Assembly: GCF_034424525.1 (NCBI RefSeq)
Contig: NZ_CP139979.1
Span: forward strand, 3,869,001 to 3,933,000
Source of the DNA: Sphingobium yanoikuyae
GTDB taxonomy: Bacteria; Pseudomonadota; Alphaproteobacteria; Sphingomonadales; Sphingomonadaceae
Reading direction: 5' to 3'
Length of the DNA stretch: 64,000 nt
Shown here: in pieces, positions 54,404-63,876 of the stretch
Numbering within the stretch: the stretch's first letter is position 1
Layout: each line of letters starts with the position of its first letter
Notes under the pieces: model-generated
What the model saw: the letters and a program-made list of their open reading frames with translations, nothing else
Database searches by the model: none
What the model was told of the DNA's origin: nothing
Translations under genes and position numbers: made by a program

Positions 54404-55365
54404 GCCCCGGCCTCCTGCGTGGCGTCATCGCGCATCTGGCGCGCAGCAGCCTCCCCCGCGATCGCGACGAAGGCATCATGCAGGCCCGGCCGTTCGATCG
54501 ACAGGCTTTCGATGCCGGCCTGTCCATCGAGCAAGGCGCGCAGCAGCGGTTCGATGCCATCATCGGGCAGCGCGAAATGCCAGGCGCCATCCTGCGCCAG
54601 CGTATCGGTCGGCAAGGCGCGGCGCCAGGCGCCGTCACTCAGCCGCGTGCGCAATGTCACCTGGGGCGGCAGACGGTCGCGCGCATCGCTGACCGATCCT
54701 TCGAACCGGATGCGGCCGCCAGCGACGATGGCGATGCGTTCGCACAATCGTTCGGCATGGGCGATGACATGGGTGGAAAAGAGGATGGTGACACCCTTGC
54801 GCGCCTGATCGCGGATCAGCGCCTCCAGCTTTTCCTGATTCATCGCATCGAGGCCGGAGAAGGGCTCGTCGAGGACGATGAGACGCGGTTCATGGACGAT
54901 GGTGCCGAATAGCTGCACCGTCTGGGCCATGCCCTTGGAGAGCTGGCGGATCGGCTTTTCGACCGAGGCGCCCATGCCATAGTCCTGGAGCATGGCGCGA
55001 GCCCGTTCGCGCCCGACATGGAGCGGCAGGCCGCGCAGCGCGCCCATGAAGGCGATCGCCTCGAACGCCTTCATCGAGGGATAGAGGCCGCGTTCCTCGG
55101 GCAGATAACCGACCTGCTTGGCCATGCGCAGCGGCGCGCCATCGCCCAGCAGGGTGCGGTGGCCCTCGTCAGGGTCGATGATGCCGAGCAGGGTGCGCAG
55201 CAAGGTGGTCTTGCCCGCGCCGTTCGGCCCCAAAATGCCATAGATGGTGCCGGCGGGCACGGCGATGTCGACGCCATCCACCGCGCGAAAATCGCCGAAC
55301 GCCTTGACAAGAGCATGGCCTTCGACGGCATAGGGGGCGGCAGGAGCCGGAGTGTCACCGATCAT
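54400..55365 (-). CDS. ABC transporter ATP-binding protein, NatA type
   Basis: This 321-residue ATPase powers the permease encoded next. Walker A is GPNGAGKTT near residue 45, the signature is QLSKGMAQ (a variant of LSGGQ), Walker B is LIVLDEPFSGLD and the H-loop is STHVIAHAERL. The start at 55365 has AGGGGCGG upstream; an in-frame start at 55389 overlaps the queG start codon. A C-terminal extension of about 90 residues follows the nucleotide-binding domain. Its start is only 22 bp from queG on the opposite strand. Confidence 0.93.
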   Translation of the reverse strand: MIGDTPAPAAPYAVEGHALVKAFGDFRAVDGVDIAVPAGTIYGILGPNGAGKTTLLRTLLGIIDPDEGHRTLLGDGAPLRMAKQVGYLPEERGLYPSMKAFEAIAFMGALRGLPLHVGRERARAMLQDYGMGASVEKPIRQLSKGMAQTVQLFGTIVHEPRLIVLDEPFSGLDAMNQEKLEALIRDQARKGVTILFSTHVIAHAERLCERIAIVAGGRIRFEGSVSDARDRLPPQVTLRTRLSDGAWRRALPTDTLAQDGAWHFALPDDGIEPLLRALLDGQAGIESLSIERPGLHDAFVAIAGEAAARQMRDDATQEAGA

Positions 55366-55387
55366 CCGCCCCTGATAATCCCGGACC

Positions 55388-56446
55388 ATGCCAGTGCAAA
55401 ACGAAACATTGGAGCAGCGCCTGAAAGCGCAGGCCGCGCAGTTGGGCTTTGCCGCCTGCGCGATCGCGCGCGCCGATGCCGCGCCGCGCACGGCCGAGCG
55501 GCTGCGCCAATGGCTGGAGGCCGGCCATCATGGCGACATGCTGTGGATGGAGGAGCGGGCCGAGCAGCGCGGATCGCCCACGGGCCTGTGGCCCGAGGCG
55601 CGGAGCGTCATCATGCTGGGGATGAGCTATGCCCCCGGCCGTGATCCGCTGGCGCTGGCCGAGGTCGGCGATCGCGGCCGCATTTCCGTCTATGCGCAGG
55701 GCCGCGACTATCATGATGTGGTCAAGAAGGCGCTGAAGGCGTTGGCCCGCTGGCTGGTGGATCAGCAGCCGACCGCGCTCAAGGTGTTCGTCGATACGGC
55801 GCCCGTGATGGAAAAGCCGCTGGCGCAGGGCGCCGGGCTGGGCTGGCAAGGCAAGCACAGCAATCTGGTGAGCCGCCAACATGGCAGCTGGCTGTTCCTG
55901 GGCGCCATCTATACCGAGATCGCGCTGGAGCCCGATGCGCCGGAAGTGGACCATTGCGGCAGTTGCACCGCCTGCCTGTCATCCTGCCCGACCGACGCCT
56001 TTCCCGCGCCCTATATCGTCGATGCGCGGCGCTGCATCTCATACCTGACGATCGAGCATAAGGGGCCGATCCCCGAGGAATTCCGGGCACGGATGGGTAA
56101 TCGCATCTATGGCTGCGACGATTGCCTGGCGGCCTGCCCCTGGAACAAGTTTGCGCAGGGGGCAGCGGCCAACCGGGCCTTTATCGGCCGGGCGGAGCTG
56201 GCGGCGCCGGCGCTGGGCGACCTGCTCGACCTCGACGATACGGGCTTTCGCGAGATTTTTTCCGGATCGCCGATCAAGCGGATCGGGCGCGACCGGATGG
56301 TGCGCAATGCGGCGATCGCGGCGGGCAATAGCGGCGACCTGGGGCTGGTCGACCGGCTGCGGCCGCTGACCTCCGATCCCGATCCGGTGGTGGCGGAAGC
56401 GGCCCAATGGGCGCTAGGCCAGTTGCTCAGCGCTGCTGGAGTGTAG
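55388..56446 (+). CDS. queG: Epoxyqueuosine reductase QueG
   Basis: This 352-residue enzyme makes queuosine in tRNA. The two [4Fe-4S] clusters are bound by [17 protein letters not shown] and [15 protein letters not shown]. The N-terminal cobalamin-binding part holds [20 protein letters not shown] with the active-site aspartate. The C-terminus has HEAT-like helices ([20 protein letters not shown]). Only 22 bp separate its start from the divergent NatA-type gene, so the transcripts probably have very short leaders. Confidence 0.95.
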   Translation: MPVQNETLEQRLKAQAAQLGFAACAIARADAAPRTAERLRQWLEAGHHGDMLWMEERAEQRGSPTGLWPEARSVIMLGMSYAPGRDPLALAEVGDRGRISVYAQGRDYHDVVKKALKALARWLVDQQPTALKVFVDTAPVMEKPLAQGAGLGWQGKHSNLVSRQHGSWLFLGAIYTEIALEPDAPEVDHCGSCTACLSSCPTDAFPAPYIVDARRCISYLTIEHKGPIPEEFRARMGNRIYGCDDCLAACPWNKFAQGAAANRAFIGRAELAAPALGDLLDLDDTGFREIFSGSPIKRIGRDRMVRNAAIAAGNSGDLGLVDRLRPLTSDPDPVVAEAAQWALGQLLSAAGV

Positions 56447-56795
56447 CCGCACAGGAGGCATGGTCGACATCGGTGCCGGCGGGCGTGCGGGCATCGACAT
56501 GGGTCACCACCGGCTCCTTCCCCTTGCCGGGCGAATAGAGATAGGCGTCGAGCACGCAGCGGCCATTGGCGAATTGCAGCTTGCGCACGGTCGTTTCGCG
56601 AATGTCGAGGCGCGGCGTGCCGAACATCTGGGTCAGGCGCTTGGCGTCCATGCCCATCAGCGGTCCGGTCTTGGTGAAGGCGCTGGCCGGCGGACCGGCG
56701 GGCGGCGGAGTGTAACTGGTGGCGGGCGGGACGACGCCGCCACAGGCCGCAAGCGGCAGCGACAGGAGCGCGGCGAGCGCGAAACGGGGCGACAT
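56427..56795 (-). CDS. Putative lipoprotein, function unknown
   Basis: This 122-residue protein has a lipoprotein signal ([19 protein letters not shown]) with the lipobox LAAC. The mature part is Pro-rich at first, then reads [39 protein letters not shown] and ends with a Cys, giving a likely disulfide. The region with [16 protein letters not shown] resembles the SmpA/OmlA helical start, but a firm assignment is not possible. It overlaps queG by 20 bp at the 3' ends and follows the EI24 gene with a one-base overlap. Confidence 0.75.
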   Translation of the reverse strand: MSPRFALAALLSLPLAACGGVVPPATSYTPPPAGPPASAFTKTGPLMGMDAKRLTQMFGTPRLDIRETTVRKLQFANGRCVLDAYLYSPGKGKEPVVTHVDARTPAGTDVDHASCAATLQQR

Positions 56796-57469
56796 CAGAC
56801 CGGCTTCCTCCTGGACCCTAGCAACATGTGGACCGCCATAGCCGCGCTCCAGATCGGCGCAAGCAGGTTGACCAGGGGAATGAGGAAGAGAAGCGCCGAA
56901 ACGAGGCCCATGAGCCACCGGTTGCCACGGCTGATCGGCGGCAGGCCGGGGTGGCGCGGCTCGACCATGTCGGCAAGGTCACGGCCGAGCAGATAGGCGT
57001 TCACCGCCAGGAACAGCCCGATCGTGCCGATCCCCGTGACCAGCAGCAGCACATAGCCGGGCAGCGCCAGCAGGTTCCAGCCGAGCGTACGGCCGACCGA
57101 TCGCAGCGCATAATGGAGGCTGCGCGCATAGCCGACCGGCCGGCCCACAGCCTGTGGATAAGTATCGCGCTCCACCGCTTCGATCACATCATCGGCGAAC
57201 AGGCCCATGACCAGCATGGCGATGGTGCGGAACAGCAGCCAACTGGCCGCGATCATGGCAAGGCCGGTGGCAGCCGCCTCCGCCATGCCGCCCCAGCCAT
57301 CCCCCTCGCCCCAGCCGAAATGCAGGCGCGTGGCGTGAAAGGCCGCCCATAGGCCGACGCCCAACAAAGCGAAGAGCAGCAGCGTCAGCGCCAGCGTCTT
57401 GACCAGCAGCCGGCGGGCGGCGGCGTGGAAGATCAGGGGGAAGGCGCGCAGTGCCGCGGTGATGATCAT
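56795..57469 (-). CDS. EI24 domain-containing membrane protein (CysZ-like)
   Basis: This 224-residue inner-membrane protein has four or more spans, with LLVKTLALTLLLFALLGVGL early and LGWNLLALPGYVLLLVTGIG, AVNAYLLGRDLADMVEPRHP and LFLIPLVNLLAPIWSAAMAV later. Family members in E. coli (CysZ) transport sulfate, but most homologues in Alphaproteobacteria have not been tested. The stop codon overlaps the lipoprotein start by one base (TGATG). Confidence 0.85.
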   Translation of the reverse strand: MIITAALRAFPLIFHAAARRLLVKTLALTLLLFALLGVGLWAAFHATRLHFGWGEGDGWGGMAEAAATGLAMIAASWLLFRTIAMLVMGLFADDVIEAVERDTYPQAVGRPVGYARSLHYALRSVGRTLGWNLLALPGYVLLLVTGIGTIGLFLAVNAYLLGRDLADMVEPRHPGLPPISRGNRWLMGLVSALLFLIPLVNLLAPIWSAAMAVHMLLGSRRKPV

Positions 57470-57588
57470 GGCCCGATATCCTGCGCCCCGGCGCCTCCGT
57501 CAATCAGCAGCGTTGCGCCAGCGCCCCCGGACCGGTAGAGACGGCCCAATTTACCGCTATTTTCCCATCATCTTTCACAGGAGCCCGC

Positions 57589-58587
57589 GTGACTTCTTCC
57601 CCCACGCTTGACGTTGTCGCGATCGGCAATGCCATTGTCGACGTTCTGGCCCGCAGCGACGACGCCTTCCTGGCGCAGCATGCGCTGACCAAGGGCGGCA
57701 TGCAGCTGATCGACGCCGAAATGGCCGAGACCCTCTATGCCGACATGCCCCAGGCCAAGGAAATCAGCGGCGGTTCGGCCGCCAACACGCTGGCCGGCCT
57801 TGCCGCGCTGGGCGCCAAGTGCGGCTTCATCGGTCAGGTCAATGACGACCAGCTGGGCGCAGTCTTCGCCCATGACGTGCGCGCGCTGGGCATCAAGTTC
57901 GACACGCCGGTGATGCAGGGCGACATCCCGACCGCCCGCTGCCTGATCCTGGTGACGCCCGACGCGCAGCGCACCATGAACACCTTCCTGGGCGCATCCC
58001 AGTTCCTGCCCGAAGCGGCGCTGGACCTGGACCTGATCCAGTCGGCCCGCATCCTGTATCTGGAAGGCTATCTGTGGGATCCCGAGCAGCCGCGTGCCGC
58101 GATGCGCGCCGCGATCGACGCCGCCCGCAATGCCGGCCGCAAGGTCGCCTTCACCCTGTCCGACAATTTCGTGATCGACCGCCATCGCGCCGACTTCATC
58201 GACCTGATCGAACAGGGGCTGATCGACATCCTCTTCTCGAACGAGGGCGAGATCCAGTCGCTGGCGCAGGTCGATGATTTCGACAAGGCGCTGGCCCGCT
58301 TCGCCGACAAGGTGCCGGTGCTGGTATCGACCCGCAGCGAAAAGGGCGCGGTCGCCATCGTCGATGGCGTGCGTCACGAGGCGCCGGCTGCGCCCGTCAG
58401 CCAGATCATCGACACCACCGGTGCGGGCGACCTGTTCGCCGCCGGCTATCTGGCCGCGCATCTGGAAGAGCGTAGCGTCGAGGATTGCCTGGCGCTGGGC
58501 GCTGCGGCGGCCGCCGAAGTCATTTCGCACTGGGGCGCGCGTCCCGAGGAAGATCTGAACCTGATCCGCGCCAAGCTGTTCGCCTGA
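57589..58587 (+). CDS. Adenosine kinase, PfkB family
   Basis: This 332-residue sugar/nucleoside kinase phosphorylates adenosine with ATP. The start is GTG 57589 after a CAGGAG site. Seen are VVAIGNAIVDVLARSDDAFL near the N-terminus, EISGGSAANTLAGLAALGAK (substrate site), and the anion-hole/catalytic motif IDTTGAGDLFAAGYLAAHL with the catalytic aspartate. A bidirectional terminator follows at 58605-58642. Confidence 0.92.
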   Translation: MTSSPTLDVVAIGNAIVDVLARSDDAFLAQHALTKGGMQLIDAEMAETLYADMPQAKEISGGSAANTLAGLAALGAKCGFIGQVNDDQLGAVFAHDVRALGIKFDTPVMQGDIPTARCLILVTPDAQRTMNTFLGASQFLPEAALDLDLIQSARILYLEGYLWDPEQPRAAMRAAIDAARNAGRKVAFTLSDNFVIDRHRADFIDLIEQGLIDILFSNEGEIQSLAQVDDFDKALARFADKVPVLVSTRSEKGAVAIVDGVRHEAPAAPVSQIIDTTGAGDLFAAGYLAAHLEERSVEDCLALGAAAAAEVISHWGARPEEDLNLIRAKLFA

Positions 58588-58604
58588 TCGCGACAGACAC
58601 TGAC

Positions 58605-58642
58605 AAAAAAGCCCGCCTCTCCGGTCGAGAGGCGGGCTTTTT
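58605..58642. terminator. Bidirectional intrinsic terminator
   Basis: GCCCGCCTCT (58611-58620) and AGAGGCGGGC (58628-58637) form a perfect 10-bp stem with a 7-base loop, flanked by AAAAAA on the left and TTTTT on the right. It sits between convergent genes. Confidence 0.93.
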
Positions 58643-58652
58643 ATTGGGTGGA

Positions 58653-60185
58653 TCAGGCCGGGGCCTTCTGCTTGCGGAACAGGGCGCGGTCGTCCGGGCC
58701 GAAGCCCCAGCGCCAGATGACGAAGCCATAGGCGCCCAGGATCGCCCAGACGCCGACCGCCAGCTCGACCCATTCGAAGCGCGCCGGCAGGGCGACGAAG
58801 GCCGCGCCAACAATGCAGGCGACGCCCGAGGCGCTGAGCAGCGGCCAGCGCCAGGCATTGACGCGGGCGTGGAGTAGGCTGGAGAGCAGGCGCGCCTTGA
58901 CGAAGGCGCCGGCGCCGAGCGCGATGCACAGGCCCAGAGCGGGCGCGGCCGCCAGTTCCTGCGGCGTGAGGCCGAACCGCTTGCCAAGCAGAATCAAACC
59001 GAAGCTGAGCGCCGCCTGCAGCGCGATCATGCTGAGCGAGATCATCAGATTGCGGTGGCGGGCGATATAGACGAGCGCGGATTCGCTGACCACGGCGGTC
59101 GCCGCGACCACTTCGGCCAGCAGTAGGAAGGCGAGCGCGCCGGTGCCGCCGACGAAATGCGGACCAACCAGCCCCATGACGGCCTCGCCCGGAATGCCGA
59201 GCGCAAGCGCGATGCCGGCCTGCGCGGCAATGATCCAGAAGCCGACCTGACTGACCTGACGCGCGATCGCCGCCAGATTGCCTTCGGCCAGGTTGCGGGT
59301 GATGACCGGGCCAAGGATCGGGTCGAAGCTGGTCTTCAATTTCTGCGGCAGCGAGGCGACCTGCTGCGCGACATAATAGATGCCGACGATCGCCGGGCTG
59401 ACGAAGAGGCCGAGGATCGCCATGTCGAGCCGGCGCGAGCCCCATTCGACGCCGTCCGCCGCGGCGAGCGGCAGGTTGCGACGGGCAAGCCGCCAGAGCC
59501 GCCCGGCATCGGGACGCCAGCCATGCGGCCGGCCATAATGGCGCCACATCGGGATGATCGAGGCGACCATCGCCGCGACCATCGACACGACATAGGAGAG
59601 GATCAGGCCGTCGCGCAGCGAATAAAAAGCAAAACCGAAGGCGCCGATGCTGATCGCCCAGGGTTCGATGATCGAGCGCGCGCGGACCGTGGCGCCGATG
59701 TCGAAGCGATAGGCGCAGGCGGCCAGCGCAACGTCAGAGGTGGCCACGGCGATGACGATCAGCGCCAGCAATCGGTCGAGTCCGTTGATGCCGCTGTTGG
59801 GGAACATCGCCTGAGGAAAGGCGATCAACAGGCCGGCTCCCAGCAGCGATGCGATCAGCGTCACCACCATTGCGTCGGTCACGACATGGCTGTGCGGCCG
59901 TTCGGTCTGGCTAAGCGCACCGGCAAGGCCCCGCTTCAACCCCAGCGTCGCGATCTGGGCGACGAATTCCACCACCAGCACGGCATAGGCGAAGCGCCCC
60001 AGCGCATCGGCGCCATACCAGCGGCCGGCGATGAACAGGAAAGGCAGGCGCGCAGCCAAGCGCAGCAGAAAGCCGAAGACGTTGGTCCGTCCGCCCTTGG
60101 CCAGGGCGGCGATGTCATCCTTCTGTTCGGCAGGGGTCGCCTGCGCGGTCACAGGACCCTGGTCCCCCTCGATTGTCATGCTCAT
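58653..60185 (-). CDS. Polysaccharide flippase (Wzx/MATE-like, oligosaccharide translocase)
   Basis: This 510-residue inner-membrane protein has about 12-14 spans and matches the lipopolysaccharide/exopolysaccharide flippase family. The N-terminal cytoplasmic stretch (QATPAEQKDDIAALAKGGRT) is followed by NVFGFLLRLAARLPFLFIAG and LGRFAYAVLVVEFVAQIATL. The C-terminus ends RALFRKQKAPA. It is followed by gpsA after a 33-bp gap. No O-antigen cluster is nearby, so the transported glycan is unknown. Confidence 0.9.
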   Translation of the reverse strand: MSMTIEGDQGPVTAQATPAEQKDDIAALAKGGRTNVFGFLLRLAARLPFLFIAGRWYGADALGRFAYAVLVVEFVAQIATLGLKRGLAGALSQTERPHSHVVTDAMVVTLIASLLGAGLLIAFPQAMFPNSGINGLDRLLALIVIAVATSDVALAACAYRFDIGATVRARSIIEPWAISIGAFGFAFYSLRDGLILSYVVSMVAAMVASIIPMWRHYGRPHGWRPDAGRLWRLARRNLPLAAADGVEWGSRRLDMAILGLFVSPAIVGIYYVAQQVASLPQKLKTSFDPILGPVITRNLAEGNLAAIARQVSQVGFWIIAAQAGIALALGIPGEAVMGLVGPHFVGGTGALAFLLLAEVVAATAVVSESALVYIARHRNLMISLSMIALQAALSFGLILLGKRFGLTPQELAAAPALGLCIALGAGAFVKARLLSSLLHARVNAWRWPLLSASGVACIVGAAFVALPARFEWVELAVGVWAILGAYGFVIWRWGFGPDDRALFRKQKAPA

Positions 60186-60218
60186 GTCTATAGGCGATCT
60201 ATTGTGTCGCGGCGATGC

Positions 60219-61190
60219 TTATTCAGGCCGCAGCGGACGCGCCAGCAGCGCGTCGATGACCTGTGCCAGCGGTGCGGCGTCGGCAAGCAGGGCACAGACG
60301 GCTTCCACCACCGGCATTTCGACGCCGGCCGCGCGGGCCGCATCGCGCAGCACCGGTGCGGTGTGCGCCCCTTCGGCCACGGTGCGACGGTTGGAGAGGA
60401 GGTCGGCTGCGCTCTGCCCCTCGCCCAGCCCCTTGCCGAGCGAGAAGTTGCGCGAATTGGTGGAGGAACAGGTGAGGACAAGGTCGCCCAGGCCCGACAG
60501 GCCGCCCAGCGTTTCGGCGCGGGCGCCGCGGGCGAGACCGAAGCGGGTCATTTCGGCAAAACCCCGGCTGATGAGCGAGGCGCGCGCATTGAGGCCGAGG
60601 CCGGCCCCTTCCGACACGCCGCAGGCGATGGCGAGCACATTCTTGACCGCGCCGCCGATTTCCGCGCCGACGACATCATCCGACAGATAGGGGCGGAAGG
60701 TCGGGCGGGCGATGCGCGCCGCCAGCTTTTCGGCCAGCGCCTGGTCGGCGCAGGCGAAGGTGACGGCAGTCGGCAGCCCCTTGGCGACTTCATGGGCGAA
60801 GGTGGGACCAGAGAGGACGGCGATCGGCGAGGTCGGCTGCGCCTGCGCCGCGACTTCCGACATCAACAGGCCGGTGCCCGCCTCTATCCCCTTTGAACAG
60901 AGGACCAACGGCACGCCGGCCGGCGCCTGCGCCACGACGCTGCGCAGATGCTGGGCCGGGCTGACCACCAGGATCAGGTCGCGATCGGCCAGGTCCGCCA
61001 TCGCGCCGGTCGCGCGGATCGAGGGCGAAAGCGGCAGGCCGGGCAGATAGAGCGGATTTTCATGGGCGCCGTTGATCGCATCGACCACGTCGGCTTCCAG
61101 CGCCCAGAGGCGCACATCCTGCCCGTCGGCCGCCAGCAACTGCGCCAGCGCGGTGCCCCAGGCGCCTGCTCCGATGACTCCCGCCTTCAT
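60219..61190 (-). CDS. gpsA: Glycerol-3-phosphate dehydrogenase (NAD(P)+)
   Basis: This 323-residue enzyme makes sn-glycerol 3-phosphate for phospholipids. The Rossmann motif [20 protein letters not shown] is at the start. The catalytic lysine region is [20 protein letters not shown], and [17 protein letters not shown] is a conserved loop. It overlaps the tsaD end by 4 bp (ATGA), so the two are co-translated. Confidence 0.97.
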   Translation of the reverse strand: MKAGVIGAGAWGTALAQLLAADGQDVRLWALEADVVDAINGAHENPLYLPGLPLSPSIRATGAMADLADRDLILVVSPAQHLRSVVAQAPAGVPLVLCSKGIEAGTGLLMSEVAAQAQPTSPIAVLSGPTFAHEVAKGLPTAVTFACADQALAEKLAARIARPTFRPYLSDDVVGAEIGGAVKNVLAIACGVSEGAGLGLNARASLISRGFAEMTRFGLARGARAETLGGLSGLGDLVLTCSSTNSRNFSLGKGLGEGQSAADLLSNRRTVAEGAHTAPVLRDAARAAGVEMPVVEAVCALLADAAPLAQVIDALLARPLRPE

Positions 61191-62221
61191 GCCTTCACTC
61201 CTGCTCCACGCGCCTTTTCCGCCGTCGGATCGAGCGGCCAGCGCGGCCGGGCGGGGATGGTGAGATCATCGGTCATGCCCGCAGCATAGCGCTCCGCGCC
61301 GGCCCAGGCGATCATCGCCGCATTATCGGTGCAGAGCCACAGCGGCGGCGCGACGAAGGGCAGGCCATGATCCTGCGCCAGCGTGGTCAATGCGCCACGC
61401 ACCGACTGATTGGCGGCGACCCCGCCGGCCACGACCAGCGCGGTCACGCCTTCACTGGCGGCCAGCGCGCGGCGGGTCCGATCGAGCAGGCAGTCGATCA
61501 CCGCCTGCTGGAAACTCGCCGCGATATCCTCGACCGTATATTGGCCGGACTGGGCGGCGCGCATCACCGCGCTCTTGAGGCCGGCGAAGGAGAAATGAGG
61601 CTCGTCCGTGCCGACCAGCGGGCGCGGCAGCGGCACGGCGCGCGGATTGCCCTTGGCCGCCGCCTTTTCTACCGCCGGACCGCCGGGGAAGCCGAGGCCG
61701 AGCAGCTTGGCGGTCTTGTCGAAGGCTTCGCCTGCGGCATCGTCGATCGTGGTGGCGAGCCGGCGATACTGGCCGACGCCCTCCACCCTGAGCAGCTGGC
61801 AATGGCCGCCCGACACGAGCAGCAGCAGATAGGGGAATTGCAGATTCTGGTCGGCGAGGCGCGGCGAGAGCGCATGCCCCTCCAGATGATTGACCGCGAC
61901 CAGCGGCTTGCCGGCGGCATGGGCGAGCGCCTTGCCGGTGACGAGGCCGACCATCACGCCGCCGATCAGGCCGGGGCCGGCGGTGGCGGCGATGACATCG
62001 ACATCGGCCAAAGTCATCTTTGCGTCGGTCAGGGCCGCTTCGACCAGCGGGGCCAATGCCTCGACATGGGCGCGGGCCGCGATTTCGGGCACGACGCCGC
62101 CATAGGGACGGTGCGCGTCTTCCTGCGTGGCGAGGCGATGGGCCAATATCTGCCCGTCGGCCGTCACCAGCGCCGCCGCGGTTTCGTCGCAGCTTGATTC
62201 CAGGCCGAGGATGATGGTCAT
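61187..62221 (-). CDS. tsaD: tRNA N6-adenosine threonylcarbamoyltransferase TsaD
   Basis: This 344-residue ASKHA-fold metalloenzyme transfers the threonylcarbamoyl group to A37 of tRNAs decoding ANN codons. Typical motifs are [15 protein letters not shown] at the start, [38 protein letters not shown] (metal-binding HLEGH), and [15 protein letters not shown]. The start ATG at 62221 gives the usual length; an in-frame ATG at 62233 adds MEAA. It precedes gpsA in the same transcript. Confidence 0.97.
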   Translation of the reverse strand: MTIILGLESSCDETAAALVTADGQILAHRLATQEDAHRPYGGVVPEIAARAHVEALAPLVEAALTDAKMTLADVDVIAATAGPGLIGGVMVGLVTGKALAHAAGKPLVAVNHLEGHALSPRLADQNLQFPYLLLLVSGGHCQLLRVEGVGQYRRLATTIDDAAGEAFDKTAKLLGLGFPGGPAVEKAAAKGNPRAVPLPRPLVGTDEPHFSFAGLKSAVMRAAQSGQYTVEDIAASFQQAVIDCLLDRTRRALAASEGVTALVVAGGVAANQSVRGALTTLAQDHGLPFVAPPLWLCTDNAAMIAWAGAERYAAGMTDDLTIPARPRWPLDPTAEKARGAGVKA

Positions 62222-62265
62222 TGCCGCTTCCATCTAGTGCCCGTGGCCATTAGAGCAAGCCGCTT

Positions 62266-63192
62266 ATGAAAAGACCCGAACGACCGTTGCGCCTTGGCAC
62301 CAGGGGATCGCCGCTTGCGCTGGCCCAGGCCCATATGACCGCGCAGGCGCTGCGCGACGCCCATGGCTGGGATCAGGACGCCATCACCACCGTCATCGTC
62401 CAGACCAGCGGCGACCGGATCCAGGACCGGGCGCTGGCGGAAATCGGCGGAAAAGCGCTATGGACCAAGGAACTGGACCGGGCGCTGGCAGAGGGCGAGA
62501 TCGACTGCGCCGTCCACAGCATGAAGGATGTCGAGACGATCCGACCCGACGCGATTCGCATTGCCGCGATGCTGCCGCGCGCCGATGTGCGCGACCGGCT
62601 GGTCGGCGTGGAAAATTTTGCCGACCTGCCGCCGCAGCCGATAGTCGGCACCAGTTCGCCGCGCCGCGCCGCGCAAGTCAAGCGGTTGCGCCCCGATGCG
62701 CAGATCATATTGTTCCGGGGGAACGTCGCCACCCGGCTGGCCAAGCTGGAGGCGGGCGAGGCCCATGCGACGTTACTCGCGGCTGCCGGGCTCGACCGGC
62801 TGGGCCAGGCCGATATCGGTGCGACGATCGAGATCGACACCATGTTGCCGGCGCCGTCGCAGGGGGCGGTCGGCATCGAGACGCTGGCCGACAATGACTC
62901 CATGCTGGGCTGGCTGGCGGCGATCAACCATCGCGACACGTTCGATTGCGTGATGGCCGAGCGCGCGGTGCTGCGCGGCCTGGGCGGCACATGCCATTCG
63001 CCGATCGCCGCGCTGGCGCTGCTGGAAGGCGGTCAGATCCACCTGCGCGCCGAGATCATCAGCCCGGAAGGGGACGAGACGGTGCGGGACGAGGCACGGC
63101 TGGCGCGCGGCGATCTCGACGCGGCCGAGGCGATCGGCCGGGGCATGCTGGAGCGGGCGAGCCCGGCGCTGCGCAGCCTGTTCGAGGGGTGA
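62266..63192 (+). CDS. hemC: Porphobilinogen deaminase (hydroxymethylbilane synthase)
   Basis: This 308-residue haem-pathway enzyme joins four porphobilinogens. It starts LGTRGSPLALAQAHMTAQAL, carries HSMKDVETIRPDAIRI and GTSSPRRAAQVKRLRPDAQI, and holds the dipyrromethane cofactor cysteine in LRGLGGTCHSPIAALALLEG. The start is divergent from tsaD with a 44-bp gap. Its stop overlaps hemD by 4 bp. Confidence 0.97.
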   Translation: MKRPERPLRLGTRGSPLALAQAHMTAQALRDAHGWDQDAITTVIVQTSGDRIQDRALAEIGGKALWTKELDRALAEGEIDCAVHSMKDVETIRPDAIRIAAMLPRADVRDRLVGVENFADLPPQPIVGTSSPRRAAQVKRLRPDAQIILFRGNVATRLAKLEAGEAHATLLAAAGLDRLGQADIGATIEIDTMLPAPSQGAVGIETLADNDSMLGWLAAINHRDTFDCVMAERAVLRGLGGTCHSPIAALALLEGGQIHLRAEIISPEGDETVRDEARLARGDLDAAEAIGRGMLERASPALRSLFEG

Positions 63193-63848
63193 AGCCGCTC
63201 ATCATCCTGCGGCCCGCGCCCGGCGCCGGCAGGACGGCGGACAAGGCGATGGCCATGGGGCTGGCGGTGCGGCTGTGCCCGCTGTTCGCGGCCGAGGCGC
63301 TGGCCTGCACACCGCCGCCCGCCGGGGATTTTGACGCGCTGCTAGTTACGAGCGCGCAGACGGTGCGATTCGGCGGAGCCGCGCTTCGGGCCTATCGCAC
63401 CTTGCCGACCTATGCCGTGGGCGCGGCGACCGCCGAGGCGCTGCGAGAAGAGGGATTTGCCGATCCGGTCGCGGGGGACGGCGATGCCAGCGCGATCGCC
63501 GCGCGGATCGCGGCCGACGGGCACCGAGCACTGCTGCATCTGTCGGGCGAGGCGGTGGCGCCGATGGACGCCGGGCCGCTGCGGGTGACGCGCATCCCGA
63601 TCTATCGGATGATGCCCCTGTCCTGCGATCCGCTGGACCTGAGCGGCGGCGTGCTGCTGGTCCATTCTGCGGTGGCCGGCGCCCGGCTGGCGGAGATTGT
63701 TCCGGAGAATCAGCGCGCAACGTGCGACGTCGTGGCGATAAGTCCGGCCGCGCTTGCCGCCTGCGGTAGCGGATGGGGCAGCGCCCAGGCCGCCGACGCA
63801 CCCAATGATGCGGCGGTACTGGCCCTCGCCCGTCGATTGTGCGAATGA
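63189..63848 (+). CDS. hemD: Uroporphyrinogen-III synthase
   Basis: This 219-residue enzyme cyclises hydroxymethylbilane with inversion of ring D. The start is GTG 63189, in the overlap with hemC (GTGA). The two-lobed fold is visible from KPLIILRPAPGAGRTADKAM, LLVTSAQTVRFGGAALRAYR, and AISPAALAACGSGWGSAQAA. Sequence conservation in this family is low, so position next to hemC is important support. Confidence 0.9.
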   Translation: MKPLIILRPAPGAGRTADKAMAMGLAVRLCPLFAAEALACTPPPAGDFDALLVTSAQTVRFGGAALRAYRTLPTYAVGAATAEALREEGFADPVAGDGDASAIAARIAADGHRALLHLSGEAVAPMDAGPLRVTRIPIYRMMPLSCDPLDLSGGVLLVHSAVAGARLAEIVPENQRATCDVVAISPAALAACGSGWGSAQAADAPNDAAVLALARRLCE

Positions 63849-63876
63849 AACCGCGGTCGCAAACGAGAGAGACTTG

